Shown here piece by piece: positions 35,175 through 43,598 of a stretch of DNA of 64,000 bases. Location of the stretch: contig JAMLGK010000007.1 in NCBI GenBank assembly GCA_023957995.1, positions 85,729 through 149,728 of the forward strand, given 5' to 3'. The position numbers and the translations under genes were made by a program. The notes below the pieces were generated by a model. The model was not told where the DNA came from. It worked only from the letters and a program-made list of their open reading frames with translations, and did no database searches. Origin of the DNA: Microthrixaceae bacterium (GTDB taxonomy: Bacteria > Actinomycetota > Acidimicrobiia > Acidimicrobiales > Microtrichaceae). Each line of letters begins with the position of its first letter. Position 1 is the first letter of the stretch.

Positions 35175-35338
35175 GGAAGCGTGGCCACACGCCCGGGACG
35201 TGTGAGAATCGCATGGTCGTCGGCACTCGCCGCCGGCGCCCAGAGGTGACCCAGGAGCAGAAGCGTGCTGGCAGTACCCCGATTGCCCGAAACCCCCCGA
35301 CCGCCCGGCGATCGGGCTTCGACCCGGGGGCATGGCGG

Positions 35339-36685
35339 TTGAACTTCGAACTGGAGACCCTGGCGGTCGACCTCGGTGGGGTGCTCCACGGCGTTGCGGG
35401 CCGCCCGGAGATCGAGGTCGAGGGACTCAGCATCGATTCGCGCACGGTGGGCGAGCGTCAACTCTTCGCGGCACTGGTGGAGCAGCGTGATGGCCATGAG
35501 TTCGTTCCGGCGGCACGGACCGCCGGGGCGGCAGCGGTGCTGGTGCAGCGAGTCGTGGACGACGGTCCCTCGCTGGTCGTGCCCGACGTGGCCCTCGGCC
35601 TGCAGGAGCTGGCCCGCGTGGCCCGCAGGCGGCTCCACGGTCCGGTGGTGGGTGTCACGGGGTCGGTCGGCAAGACGACCACCAAGGACATGTTGGCCAA
35701 TGTGCTCGGAGCCCGCATGCGCACGGCGGCTTCGGAGCGTTCGTTCAACAACGAACTCGGTGTTCCGCTGACCCTGGCCAACGCCCCCGCCGACACCGAG
35801 GCGACGGTGGTCGAGATGGGTGCCCGGGGCAGCGGTCACATCGCGCTGCTCTGCACGATGGCTTCGCCGACGGTGGGGGTGGTCACAGCGGTGCACGCGG
35901 TCCACACCGAGTTGATGGGTTCCGAGGACGACATCGCCAGGGCGAAGGCCGAGTTGGTCGAGTCGCTCCCACCCGAGGGTCTGGCGGTGCTCAACGGCGC
36001 TGATCCCAGGGTCGCTGCGATGTCGACGCTGAGCAGCGCCGAGGTGCTCACCTTCGGAGGAGACGCCGGTGACGTGACCGCCACCGGCGTGGTGATCGAC
36101 GACGATCTACGGCCCGGGTTCACGCTCCATTCGCCGTGGGGCGACGCCAAGGTCCACCTCGGTGCACGCGGTGAGCACAATGTGGACAACGCGCTCGCCG
36201 CTGCATCGGTGGCGTTGTGGTTGGGAATCGAACCGGAGGCGGTTGCCATGGCGCTCGAAACGCCTCCGGCGTCGCCGTGGCGGATGCAGTTGGAACGCAG
36301 TGATGCCGGCATCACCGTGCTCAACGATGCCTACAACGCCGGGCCGGCCTCCATGGCCGCTGCCCTTCGTTCGTTGGCGGCCCTACCCGCGGGGCACCGG
36401 GTTGCGGTGCTCGGGCTGATGGCCGAGCTGGGTGATCGCTCAGAGGCGGAGCACCTTGCGGTGGCGAAGCTCGCCGAGGAGCTGGAGATCGACCTGCTGG
36501 CGGTCGGAACCGACCAGTACGGCTCGGCGCACACCTCCGACGCGGCAGACGGATCCGACTCGGTGCTCGAGGTGCTGCGCGAGCGCGGCTGGCTGGCACC
36601 CGACACCGCGGTGCTGGTCAAGGGTTCCCGCGTGGCCGGGCTGGAGTCTGTCGCGGAGCAGATCCTGTCGTTCGGCGCCTCGTAG
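35339..36685 (+). CDS. murF: UDP-MurNAc-tripeptide--D-Ala-D-Ala ligase
   Basis: A 448-aa Mur ligase that adds D-Ala-D-Ala to the peptidoglycan precursor. The N-terminal domain has LSIDSRTVGERQLFAAL, the P-loop is GVTGSVGKTTTK (105-116), and NVDNALAA, VLNDAYNAGPASM and VLGLMAELGD are ligase motifs. The chosen start is a TTG at 35339, giving the usual family N-terminus (LNFELETLAVDLGG). An ATG at 35213 would add about 42 low-complexity residues. It is divergent from ddl, whose product it uses directly. A GAGAAT box lies at 35204-35209. Confidence 0.9.
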   Translation: MNFELETLAVDLGGVLHGVAGRPEIEVEGLSIDSRTVGERQLFAALVEQRDGHEFVPAARTAGAAAVLVQRVVDDGPSLVVPDVALGLQELARVARRRLHGPVVGVTGSVGKTTTKDMLANVLGARMRTAASERSFNNELGVPLTLANAPADTEATVVEMGARGSGHIALLCTMASPTVGVVTAVHAVHTELMGSEDDIARAKAELVESLPPEGLAVLNGADPRVAAMSTLSSAEVLTFGGDAGDVTATGVVIDDDLRPGFTLHSPWGDAKVHLGARGEHNVDNALAAASVALWLGIEPEAVAMALETPPASPWRMQLERSDAGITVLNDAYNAGPASMAAALRSLAALPAGHRVAVLGLMAELGDRSEAEHLAVAKLAEELEIDLLAVGTDQYGSAHTSDAADGSDSVLEVLRERGWLAPDTAVLVKGSRVAGLESVAEQILSFGAS

Positions 36686-36694
36686 CGACCGACC

Positions 36695-36708
36695 TACACT
36701 CCAGAGCC
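36695..36708 (+). promoter_or_regulatory. Leaderless promoter of dapB
   Basis: TACACT (36695-36700) is followed by 8 nt and the ATG at 36709. Confidence 0.5.
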
Positions 36709-37512
36709 ATGGGAGCAGCGCAGTCGCGGATCAGGGTCGGTGTGATCGGAGCCGGCGGACGGATGGGTTCGACGGTCTGCCAGGCGGTCGAGGACGACCC
36801 CGATCTGGAGTTGGTCGCAGCGGTGGACCCCCACTACCGCGGAATCGACCTGCGCACGGCCACGGGGGTCGACTCCGGCATCACGATACGCGCCGACACC
36901 GAGTCCCTAGCTGGTCACGGTGCCCAGGTGGCGGTCGACTTCACCGAGCACGACGCCGGTTCGCGGAACCTCTCGATACTGGCCGAGGCAGGGATCCACG
37001 CGGTCGTGGGGACCACCGGATTCACCGAGGAGGACATCGAGCGGTTCCGCTCGGAGTTCACGCGCTCCAACGCCGTGATCGCACCCAACTTCGCGATCGG
37101 AGCCGTGCTGATGATGAAGTTCGCGGAGATGGCCGCACCGTATTTCGACTCTGCGGAGATCATCGAGCTGCACCACGACAAGAAGGTGGACGCTCCCTCG
37201 GGAACCGCGATGTTGACCGTGGAGAGAATGGCCGGGGCATCGGGTGAGTGGACCGAGGATCCCACCCGCGACGAGATCCTCACCGGTGCCCGCGGGGGAG
37301 AGGGACCAGCCGGCATCCGGGTGCACTCGGTGCGACTCCGCGGACTGGTCGCGCATCAGGAGGTGCTGCTGGGCACCACCGGACAGACGCTGAGCATCCG
37401 CCACGATTCGATCGACCGTACGAGCTTCATGCCCGGGGTGTTGCTGGCGGTGAAGTCCGTGGCCGACACCCCCGGGGTGACCATCGGCCTCGACGCCCTG
37501 CTCGGGCTCTGA
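36709..37512 (+). CDS. dapB: 4-hydroxy-tetrahydrodipicolinate reductase
   Basis: A 267-aa enzyme that reduces the DapA product with NAD(P)H in the diaminopimelate/lysine pathway. The nucleotide loop is VIGAGGRMG (12-20), and the catalytic block is ELHHDKKVDAPSGTA with His155, His156 and Lys159. AVVGTTGF and APNFAIGAVLMM are further signatures. It is a single gene 23 nt after murF with its own TANNNT box. Its partners dapA, dapF and a dapC-like gene are at 44398, 61011 and 63310. Confidence 0.95.
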   Translation: MGAAQSRIRVGVIGAGGRMGSTVCQAVEDDPDLELVAAVDPHYRGIDLRTATGVDSGITIRADTESLAGHGAQVAVDFTEHDAGSRNLSILAEAGIHAVVGTTGFTEEDIERFRSEFTRSNAVIAPNFAIGAVLMMKFAEMAAPYFDSAEIIELHHDKKVDAPSGTAMLTVERMAGASGEWTEDPTRDEILTGARGGEGPAGIRVHSVRLRGLVAHQEVLLGTTGQTLSIRHDSIDRTSFMPGVLLAVKSVADTPGVTIGLDALLGL

Positions 37513-37516
37513 CAGC

Positions 37517-37533
37517 CGGGTCTGCTCGACCCG
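37517..37533. terminator. Weak hairpin between convergent dapB and membrane-protein genes
   Basis: CGGGT (37517-37521) pairs with ACCCG (37529-37533) across a 7-nt loop, and a CCGGCGCCGG palindrome follows at 37535-37544. It lies in the 41-bp gap between two convergent genes and may act in both directions. Confidence 0.35.
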
Positions 37534-37553
37534 ACCGGCGCCGGGGGCGGACC

Positions 37554-38297
37554 TCAGTCGCCGAGCTCCTCCTCGAGGTCCTCGACACCACCCACCAGGC
37601 CGCGGTGGCTGCGCAGCTGCCAGGCGATGTAACCCACCACCGAGAGCCCCGAGATGATCAGGAGCCACCGCTGGTAGCGGGCCACGACGTCGAGCACGTC
37701 GAGGATCTGCTCCTCGAACACCGTTCCGATGAGACGCATCAGGATGATCCGACCGATCGTGCCGGTCAGCGCGAGGAACAGGAACCGGCGGAATCGCATG
37801 CCCGCCACACCTGCGATCAGGCACACCGGGTTGTTGGGCATGATGAACACGAGGGCGTCGAGGATCCTCGCGAATGAGCCCTGCTCGGTCTCGAGGGCGT
37901 CGAAGAGCCCGCCCGAGGTGGGGAAGACCCTCCGGGCCCAGTGAACCGCCCGCTCGCGGTAGAGGTAGCCGAGGGCGTAGAACAGCGGGTCCGGCGCCAT
38001 CAGACGGAGGGTGCCGACCACGAGCACCTCGAGGAACGCCGTGTTGGGTGTGGTGCCGATCAGGTACTTGTTGGACGCGTTCAGCGAGATCAGTCCCAGT
38101 GGGTGCTTGTTGATCCAGCTCGCCCACGCCGCGTTGCCGAAGTTGTTGGCGACCACCAGGGCCACGATGCCCGCTCCCAGGAGGGGCAGCAGCCAACGGG
38201 GTCGTTCGGGGGCCGCCACTTCGGTGTCGGCCGGTTCCGCCGGAAGCCCGTCGTCGGGGTCGCTCTCGGACCGTTCGGGCACGCCTTGGTCGCTCAC
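37554..38297 (-). CDS. VTT/DedA-superfamily-like membrane protein
   Basis: A 247-aa membrane protein. An acidic disordered N-terminus (1-45) is followed by a helix (LLPLLGAGIVALVVANNFG), an amphipathic central part and ARILDALVFIMPNNPVCLIA...RFLFLALTGTIGRIILMRLIG. The latter resembles the reentrant-loop and helix layout of VTT (TVP38/DedA) proteins. A final helix ends in an acidic tail (EDLEEELGD). The GTG at 38297 is preferred because CAGACT lies 6 nt upstream; an ATG at 38357 would extend it by 20 residues. Family members move or scramble lipids. The match is to pattern only. Confidence 0.6.
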   Translation of the reverse strand: MSDQGVPERSESDPDDGLPAEPADTEVAAPERPRWLLPLLGAGIVALVVANNFGNAAWASWINKHPLGLISLNASNKYLIGTTPNTAFLEVLVVGTLRLMAPDPLFYALGYLYRERAVHWARRVFPTSGGLFDALETEQGSFARILDALVFIMPNNPVCLIAGVAGMRFRRFLFLALTGTIGRIILMRLIGTVFEEQILDVLDVVARYQRWLLIISGLSVVGYIAWQLRSHRGLVGGVEDLEEELGD

Positions 38298-38309
38298 CGC
38301 AGAAGTCTG
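38298..38309 (-). promoter_or_regulatory. Leaderless promoter candidate of the VTT-like gene
   Basis: On the minus strand CAGACT (38309-38304) is one base off TANNNT and lies 6 nt before the GTG at 38297. Confidence 0.35.
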
Positions 38310-38456
38310 CCCGATGCGTACAGCACCGCGGCGCCGCGGGCCCGTCGGCGCCGACATAGTGTTGCCGAGGTCGGGGACAGGGGCGCCGCCCCGGCAGTTG
38401 GGGTCAGGCGCCGCGCATCGCACAACAGCGCAACGCACAACAAGGGGAATTGCCAC

Positions 38457-40082
38457 ATGTTGGGAACCATGCAGGATCGACCGCTCGCCCTGCCGCACAT
38501 CTTCGAGCGGGCCGAGAAGTTCTTTCCGCACAAGGAGATCGTCACCGGCACAGCCACCGGCGAACGGAGGCGACGGAGCTACGGCGACTGGGCGGCGCGG
38601 ACGCGTCAGCTGGCGACGGCTCTCGACGACCTGGGGATCTCGCCGGACGGACGCGTCGCCACGTTCTGCTGGAACACCGACAACCACCTCGAGCTCTACT
38701 TCGCCGCTCCCTGCAGCGGAAGGGTGTTGCACACCCTCAACATCCGTCTGTTCCCCGAGCAGGTCACCTACATCGTGAACCATGCCGAGGACGAGGTCAT
38801 CTTCATCGACCGCTCGCTGCTGGGGCTGATCGGGCCACTACTGGGCACCTTCGAAACCGTGCGTCACCTCGTGGTGATAGATGACGGCGCACCCACGGAG
38901 TTCCCTGACGGTCACGACTTCCTCGAGTACGAGGACCTCATCTCGGGGCGCGAACCCGCCGAGTTCGCCATCGAGGACGAGAACCGTGCCGCATCTATGT
39001 GTTACACCTCTGGCACCACGGGCAACCCCAAGGGTGTCGTGTACACCCACCGGTCGACCTACCTGCACACGATGGCCGCCATGCTGGCCGACACGATCGG
39101 GACCTGTGAGCGCGACGTGATCCTGCCGGTGGTGCCGATGTTCCATGCCAATGCCTGGGGTCTGGCCCATGCGGCGGTGGCCTCCGGGGCAGACCTGGTG
39201 ATGCCCGGCCCGCAGATGACCCCGCCGGCGATCGCCGACATGATCGTCGAGGAGAAGGTCACCCTCGCAGCAGGGGTGCCGACGATCTGGATGGGCGTGC
39301 TTCCGGAGTTGAAGGGGCGTGACACCTCCGCCCTGCGCACGATCCCCTGCGGCGGATCAGCGGTACCGAAGTCGCTCTCGGAGGCATACCGCGAGCAGTT
39401 GGGACTGCCGATCCTGCAGGCCTGGGGCATGACCGAGACGTCGCCGGTCGCGTCGGTGGCCGGTCTCACCTCCGCCATGGACGATCTCGACGAGGACGCG
39501 AAGGCCGATCTGCGAGCTGCCCAGGGCATGGCGGTCATGGGAGTGGAACTCCGTGTGGCAGATCAGGTCACGGGCGAATCGCTGCCGTGGGACGGAGAGT
39601 CCCAGGGTGAGCTCCAGGCGGCCGGCCCCTGGGTCACCGCGGACTACTACAACGACGACCGGGCTCCCCAGTCGTTCACCGACGACGGCTGGCTCCGCAC
39701 CGGAGATGTCGCCGTGATCACCCCCGAAGGGTTCGTCCGTATCGTCGATCGCACCAAGGACGTCGTGAAGTCCGGCGGCGAGTGGATCTCCTCGGTCGAA
39801 CTCGAGAACGAGATCATGTCGCATCCGGCGGTCGCCGAAGCAGCTGTGATCGGGGTGCCGCACCCCAAGTGGTCCGAACGTCCGCTGGCGTGTGTCGTGG
39901 TGGTCGAGGGTGAGCAACTCACCAGGGAAGAGGTGCTCGACTACCTCGATGGTCGGGTTGCCAAGTGGTGGCTACCCGACGACGTCGTGTTCATCGACGA
40001 GGTGCCGAAGACCAGCGTCGGCAAGTTCTCCAAGAAGGACCTGCGCGAACGGTTCGCCGACCACGAACTCCCCGAGACCTGA
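38457..40082 (+). CDS. Fatty acyl-CoA synthetase (medium/long chain)
   Basis: A 541-aa ANL-superfamily enzyme that activates a fatty acid with ATP and CoA. Motif A3 is YTSGTTGNPKG (183-193), followed by YTHRSTYLHT, QAWGMTETSPVAS, the A7-type LRTGDVAVI, DRTKDVVKSGGEWISSVELE, and the catalytic Lys in KTSVGKFSKKDLRE. The ATG at 38457 has AAGGGGA upstream; a TAGTGT box at 38357-38362 would give a leader of about 90 nt. It is divergent from the VTT-like gene. The exact chain-length preference cannot be read from the sequence. Confidence 0.92.
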   Translation: MLGTMQDRPLALPHIFERAEKFFPHKEIVTGTATGERRRRSYGDWAARTRQLATALDDLGISPDGRVATFCWNTDNHLELYFAAPCSGRVLHTLNIRLFPEQVTYIVNHAEDEVIFIDRSLLGLIGPLLGTFETVRHLVVIDDGAPTEFPDGHDFLEYEDLISGREPAEFAIEDENRAASMCYTSGTTGNPKGVVYTHRSTYLHTMAAMLADTIGTCERDVILPVVPMFHANAWGLAHAAVASGADLVMPGPQMTPPAIADMIVEEKVTLAAGVPTIWMGVLPELKGRDTSALRTIPCGGSAVPKSLSEAYREQLGLPILQAWGMTETSPVASVAGLTSAMDDLDEDAKADLRAAQGMAVMGVELRVADQVTGESLPWDGESQGELQAAGPWVTADYYNDDRAPQSFTDDGWLRTGDVAVITPEGFVRIVDRTKDVVKSGGEWISSVELENEIMSHPAVAEAAVIGVPHPKWSERPLACVVVVEGEQLTREEVLDYLDGRVAKWWLPDDVVFIDEVPKTSVGKFSKKDLRERFADHELPET

Positions 40083-40125
40083 ACGGAGTGAGCGCTCGCA
40101 TACGGGCGTGAGCCGGTCCAGTTCC

Positions 40126-40138
40126 TAGAGTTCGTGGG
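40126..40138 (+). promoter_or_regulatory. Leaderless promoter of the SURF1 gene
   Basis: TAGAGT (40126-40131), 7 nt, then the GTG at 40139. Confidence 0.5.
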
Positions 40139-40975
40139 GTGTACGACTTCGCCAAACGGCCGCTGTGGATTCTGAGCCACGTACTCGTCGTCCTCGGAGT
40201 GCTGGCGATGATCCGGCTGGGGTTCTGGCAGATGAGTCGCTGGCACTCCGAGCAGGCTGCGCTGGACGGTATCGAGGCCGGTCTGGACGCAGAGCCGGTG
40301 GCTCTCGGGGATCTCCTGGGTGAACTCGGGGACCCTGCCGAGCCCGGTGATGTGGATGACTCGGCGAAGTACCGTCGCGTAGAGGTGTCGGGAACCTGGG
40401 ACACCGCGTCGGAGGTCCTCATCCGGAACCGGTCGCAGAACGGTCAACCCGGCGGCTGGCTGCTCACACCGCTGGTCCGCTCAGATGGGACCGCGGTGGC
40501 GGTCATCCGTGGCTGGATTCCCCTCGAGTTGGCCAACGGCGGCGCGCCGTACCCGGGAACGGAGCCACCGCCGGGCGAAGCGCTCGTGACCGGCGTGGCC
40601 CAGCTGACCCAACAGGGAGGGGGCCTCGGTCCACAGGATCCTTCCGAGGGCACCCTCGACACCATGGCGCGGGTCGATCTGCAGCGGTACGCCCAGCAGG
40701 TCGACGCAGCTCTGGAACCCGTGTGGGTCGAGCTCCAGGAGTCGGATCCGGCACAACCGAACCCTCCGGTGGAGCCCGTGGTGGTCTCGCTGCCGTCGCC
40801 GTCGCAGAACTTCTCCTACATGATGCAGTGGTGGTTCTTCTCGGCGATCGCCGTGGTGGGCTACGCGCTCATACTCCGAAAAGTAGCGCGCTCGAAAGCG
40901 GGAATCGGGGGTTCGTCGGACGTGCCCGTCGATGACCCTCCGGAGCACAGACCTCCGGAACACAGGGATGCCTGA
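40139..40975 (+). CDS. SURF1 family cytochrome oxidase assembly protein
   Basis: A 278-aa protein with two membrane helices (about 8-28 and 227-247) flanking an extracytoplasmic domain, the standard SURF1 layout. Family blocks are LGFWQMSRW, YRRVEVSGTWD, EVLIRNRSQNGQPGGWLLTPL, AVIRGWIPLE and the terminal QWWFFSAIAVVGY. SURF1 proteins help insert heme a into aa3-type oxidase. No oxidase subunit is in the window. The C-terminal 35 residues are polar and overlap the following TetR start by 8 bp, so the two are likely co-transcribed. Confidence 0.9.
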   Translation: MYDFAKRPLWILSHVLVVLGVLAMIRLGFWQMSRWHSEQAALDGIEAGLDAEPVALGDLLGELGDPAEPGDVDDSAKYRRVEVSGTWDTASEVLIRNRSQNGQPGGWLLTPLVRSDGTAVAVIRGWIPLELANGGAPYPGTEPPPGEALVTGVAQLTQQGGGLGPQDPSEGTLDTMARVDLQRYAQQVDAALEPVWVELQESDPAQPNPPVEPVVVSLPSPSQNFSYMMQWWFFSAIAVVGYALILRKVARSKAGIGGSSDVPVDDPPEHRPPEHRDA

Positions 40976-41567
40976 GTCAGTCGGAGGCACCCGCGAGCAG
41001 ATCATGCGGGGAGCGCTGAGATGTGTGGAGCGCACGGGTCTGAGCGGCTTCTCCCTCGAGGATGTCGCCCGGGAGTCGGGACTCTCCCGAACGTCGATCT
41101 ACCGCTACTTCCCACAAGGGCGACAGCAGCTCATCACCGAGACCGCCACCTGGGAGATGGCGCGCTTCTGGACCGGGGTGGCCGAGGCGGTCAACGATCT
41201 CGACAGCCTCGAGGACCGACTGGTGGTCGGTCTGCGGGTCGGTACCGAGCGGATCCGGTCGAGCCGCATCATGGCAAACCTGATGGATCCCGATCTCGAC
41301 GAGCTGGCCAACGCTCTCGGTCCGACAGAACCCCTCGTCAACATCGTCATCCGTGACTACATGACGGCCCTGCTCGAGGCCGAAGCAGCTGCCGGGCACC
41401 TGCGCGACGGTGTTCAGGTGGATCTCGCGGCCGACTACCTCACGCGGATGGTCCTGTCGGTCATGGCGAGCCCTGCGGGGGTGGATCTCACCGAGGAGTC
41501 CCAGACGCGCGCGCTGGTCCGCAGGGAGTTCATCTCGGGGATCGTGGCACCCCCGGACAGTTCCTGA
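40968..41567 (+). CDS. TetR-family transcriptional regulator
   Basis: A 199-aa regulator with an N-terminal helix-turn-helix (about 12-58, REQIMRGALRCVERTGLSGF, VARESGLSRTSIYRYFPQGR) and an all-helical ligand-binding domain. The ATG at 40968 overlaps the end of the SURF1 gene; an in-frame ATG at 40932 is possible. The effector is unknown. Adjacent lipid-related genes (acyl-CoA ligase, VTT-like) and a second TetR gene suggest control of fatty-acid or membrane functions, which is only a contextual guess. Confidence 0.85.
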   Translation: MPESVGGTREQIMRGALRCVERTGLSGFSLEDVARESGLSRTSIYRYFPQGRQQLITETATWEMARFWTGVAEAVNDLDSLEDRLVVGLRVGTERIRSSRIMANLMDPDLDELANALGPTEPLVNIVIRDYMTALLEAEAAAGHLRDGVQVDLAADYLTRMVLSVMASPAGVDLTEESQTRALVRREFISGIVAPPDSS

Positions 41568-41588
41568 ACACGACAGGGGCTGCTGGTG

Positions 41589-41606
41589 GAGTGACAAATG
41601 GCACTC
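41589..41606. promoter_or_regulatory. Candidate operator (imperfect 18-bp palindrome) before TetR-2
   Basis: GAGTGACAAATGGCACTC reads GAGTG.CA..TG.CACTC, 14 of 18 positions being symmetric. It sits about 33 nt upstream of the TetR-2 -10 box, near the expected -35 zone. The size and position fit a TetR dimer site, probably for autoregulation. Confidence 0.45.
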
Positions 41607-41638
41607 ACAAGTGTATGGCGATGAGACAGATCAGGTCT

Positions 41639-41652
41639 TATTGTAACAACCG
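41639..41652 (+). promoter_or_regulatory. Leaderless promoter of TetR-2 and the diiron gene
   Basis: TATTGT (41639-41644) is followed by 8 nt and the ATG at 41653. Confidence 0.5.
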
Positions 41653-42360
41653 ATGAGTCCGATCACGGGGGAAGCTGTCGCGCCTAGTCGTGCCGCTGAT
41701 GTCCTCACCGGAGTCGATTCCGGATCCACCCAGGCAAAGGTGCTCGACGCAGTGGTCGCGTGCGCCGGCCGCTGGGGGATCGACAAGACCACCGTCGATG
41801 ACGTGGCCCGTGAGGCAGGCGTGTCCAGAGCCACCGTCTATCGGCTCTTCCCCGGCGGCAAACCGGCGATGGTGCACCTGTGCACCGTTCGCGAGGTTGC
41901 CGGGATGCTGGACGACCTCGTCACGCGGATCGAGACCTGCACGGATCTCGACGACGTGCTGACCACCATCCTGAGCGAGGGAAGCCGGATGGTCGAGCAG
42001 CAACCTGCGATCGCCTACATGCGGTCCCACGAGCCGGCCGCCCTTCGTGCCTTCTTCTCGTTCGATCGCCTGGATCGGCTCTTCGAGCTGATCACATCGC
42101 TGGTGTCGCCCTCGCTCCACCGTTTCCTCGGGGCCGACGACGCCGCTGCTGCGGTCACCTGGTGTGCGCGCCTCGTGGTGTCCCACAGCCTCAACCCCAC
42201 CGAATCGGTGGAGCTGTCCGATCGCTCCGCAGCTTCCGAGCTGGTGCGCTCGTTCATCCTTCCAGGGTTCGAATCCGGCCCCGTCGGTAGCGGCGGAGTC
42301 ACCCTGGATCCACAACACCGTCCCCAATCCCAGTTCCAACACCCAGGAGACCAAACATGA
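41653..42360 (+). CDS. TetR-family regulator coupled to the diiron protein
   Basis: A 235-aa regulator. Its helix-turn-helix lies at about 28-72 (AKVLDAVVACAGRWGIDKTT, VAREAGVSRATVYRLFPGGK). The C-terminal domain is helical and ends in a Gln/His-rich tail encoded over the ribosome site of the next gene. The stop overlaps the next ATG (ATGA), so it is co-translated with the ferritin-like gene, its most likely target. A palindromic operator candidate precedes its promoter. Confidence 0.88.
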   Translation: MSPITGEAVAPSRAADVLTGVDSGSTQAKVLDAVVACAGRWGIDKTTVDDVAREAGVSRATVYRLFPGGKPAMVHLCTVREVAGMLDDLVTRIETCTDLDDVLTTILSEGSRMVEQQPAIAYMRSHEPAALRAFFSFDRLDRLFELITSLVSPSLHRFLGADDAAAAVTWCARLVVSHSLNPTESVELSDRSAASELVRSFILPGFESGPVGSGGVTLDPQHRPQSQFQHPGDQT

Positions 42361-43487
42361 GCACCAACGAGGAGATGATCGACCGCGCGGACGTGGACGA
42401 TCTCGAGGCGATACTCGCCGTCAGCAACAGCGACCGTGACGCGGTTGTAAGCCATGTGGAACAGAACTGCGACGTCGTGTTCACCTGGGACTACGACAAG
42501 GGCGCCAAGCCCTCGCTCGAGAAGCTCTACGAGAAGGCCAAGACCTCGATGTGGAACGGCGAGACCGACCTTCCCTGGGACACCGAGGTGGACCAGGAGT
42601 CGGTGGTCATAGCCAATGCCACCCAGAACTCCGCCGAGGGCTTCGGGCTGGTGGACTTCGACCCGTCGGGAACTCCCTTCGCCTCCTGGGGCGACAAGGA
42701 ATGGCTGGAGCTGATGATCGAGAGCCAGAACTGGACGCTGTCGCAGTTCATGCATGGCGAACAGGGCGCGCTGGTGTGCACCGCCAAGATCGTCGAGACC
42801 GTCCCGTGGATCGATGCCAAGTACTACGCCTCCACCCAGGTGATGGACGAGGCCCGCCACGTGGAGGTGTTCGCCAAGTACCTCGACACGAAGCTGTCGG
42901 GCTACTACCCGGTCAACACCCACCTGAAGCTGTTGCTCGACGACATCGTGCAGGACTCCCGCTGGGACATGACCTACCTCGGGATGCAGATCATGGTGGA
43001 AGGCCTGGCGCTCGCAGCGTTCGGGTTCATGCACCAGATGACCACCGAGCCACTGCTGAAGAAGCTGCTGCGCTACGTCATGTCGGATGAAGCACGCCAC
43101 GTTGCCTTCGGCGTGCTGTCACTGCAGGACTACTACAAGGACCTCAGCGACGCGGAGATCCTCGAGCGGCAGCAGTTCGCCTTCGAGGCCGCGGTGCGGA
43201 TGCGCGACCGGTTCCTCCAACAGGAGGTCTGGGAGCGCATGGGCGTTCCGGTCAAGGAAGCCATCGAGCTCGTCATGCGGACGCCATCGCGTCAGATGTT
43301 CCAGATGATGCTGTTCTCCAAGATCGTGCCCAACTGCAAGAAGCTCGGTCTGCTGGACCGCAACGACGCCTGGCTGCGTCGCCGCTTCGAGGAGATCGGC
43401 GTGATCCAGTTCGAGGACTGGGTGGACACCGGTGACGAGTACGAGCAGTTCGCACTGAACGAACAGGACCTGAAGGCTTCTGCCTGA
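42357..43487 (+). CDS. Ferritin-like diiron protein (probable oxygenase)
   Basis: A 376-aa four-helix-bundle protein with a complete set of carboxylate-bridged diiron ligands: Glu135 (HGEQGAL), Glu165 and His168 (DEARHVEV), Glu215 (VEGLAL), Glu245 and His248 (DEARHVAF). The two EARH repeats identify the ferritin-like/ribonucleotide-reductase-like superfamily. Length and layout are closer to diiron oxygenases and desaturases than to storage ferritins. AGGAGA lies 7-12 nt upstream of the ATG. Coupling to a TetR regulator suggests substrate-induced oxidation of a lipid or xenobiotic, which is inferred. Confidence 0.82.
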   Translation: MSTNEEMIDRADVDDLEAILAVSNSDRDAVVSHVEQNCDVVFTWDYDKGAKPSLEKLYEKAKTSMWNGETDLPWDTEVDQESVVIANATQNSAEGFGLVDFDPSGTPFASWGDKEWLELMIESQNWTLSQFMHGEQGALVCTAKIVETVPWIDAKYYASTQVMDEARHVEVFAKYLDTKLSGYYPVNTHLKLLLDDIVQDSRWDMTYLGMQIMVEGLALAAFGFMHQMTTEPLLKKLLRYVMSDEARHVAFGVLSLQDYYKDLSDAEILERQQFAFEAAVRMRDRFLQQEVWERMGVPVKEAIELVMRTPSRQMFQMMLFSKIVPNCKKLGLLDRNDAWLRRRFEEIGVIQFEDWVDTGDEYEQFALNEQDLKASA

Positions 43488-43539
43488 ACCCTGCGAACCG
43501 TCGGGGTCGGCTCGGATCCCAACGGAACCGATCACGCCT

Positions 43540-43587
43540 ACGGGGTCGGCCGCCCACAGGGTCGGCCGCGTACGGGGTCGGCCGATA
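43540..43587. repeat. 16-bp tandem repeat, three copies
   Basis: Units ACGGGGTCGGCCGCCC, ACAGGGTCGGCCGCGT and ACGGGGTCGGCCGATA are contiguous. The last unit runs into the -10 box of the following gene. The 111-bp spacer holds this repeat and otherwise only the promoter. Confidence 0.75.
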
Positions 43588-43598
43588 GCCTCCCTCGG
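43586..43598 (+). promoter_or_regulatory. Leaderless promoter of the winged-helix gene
   Basis: TAGCCT (43586-43591), 7 nt, then the GTG at 43599. Confidence 0.5.
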
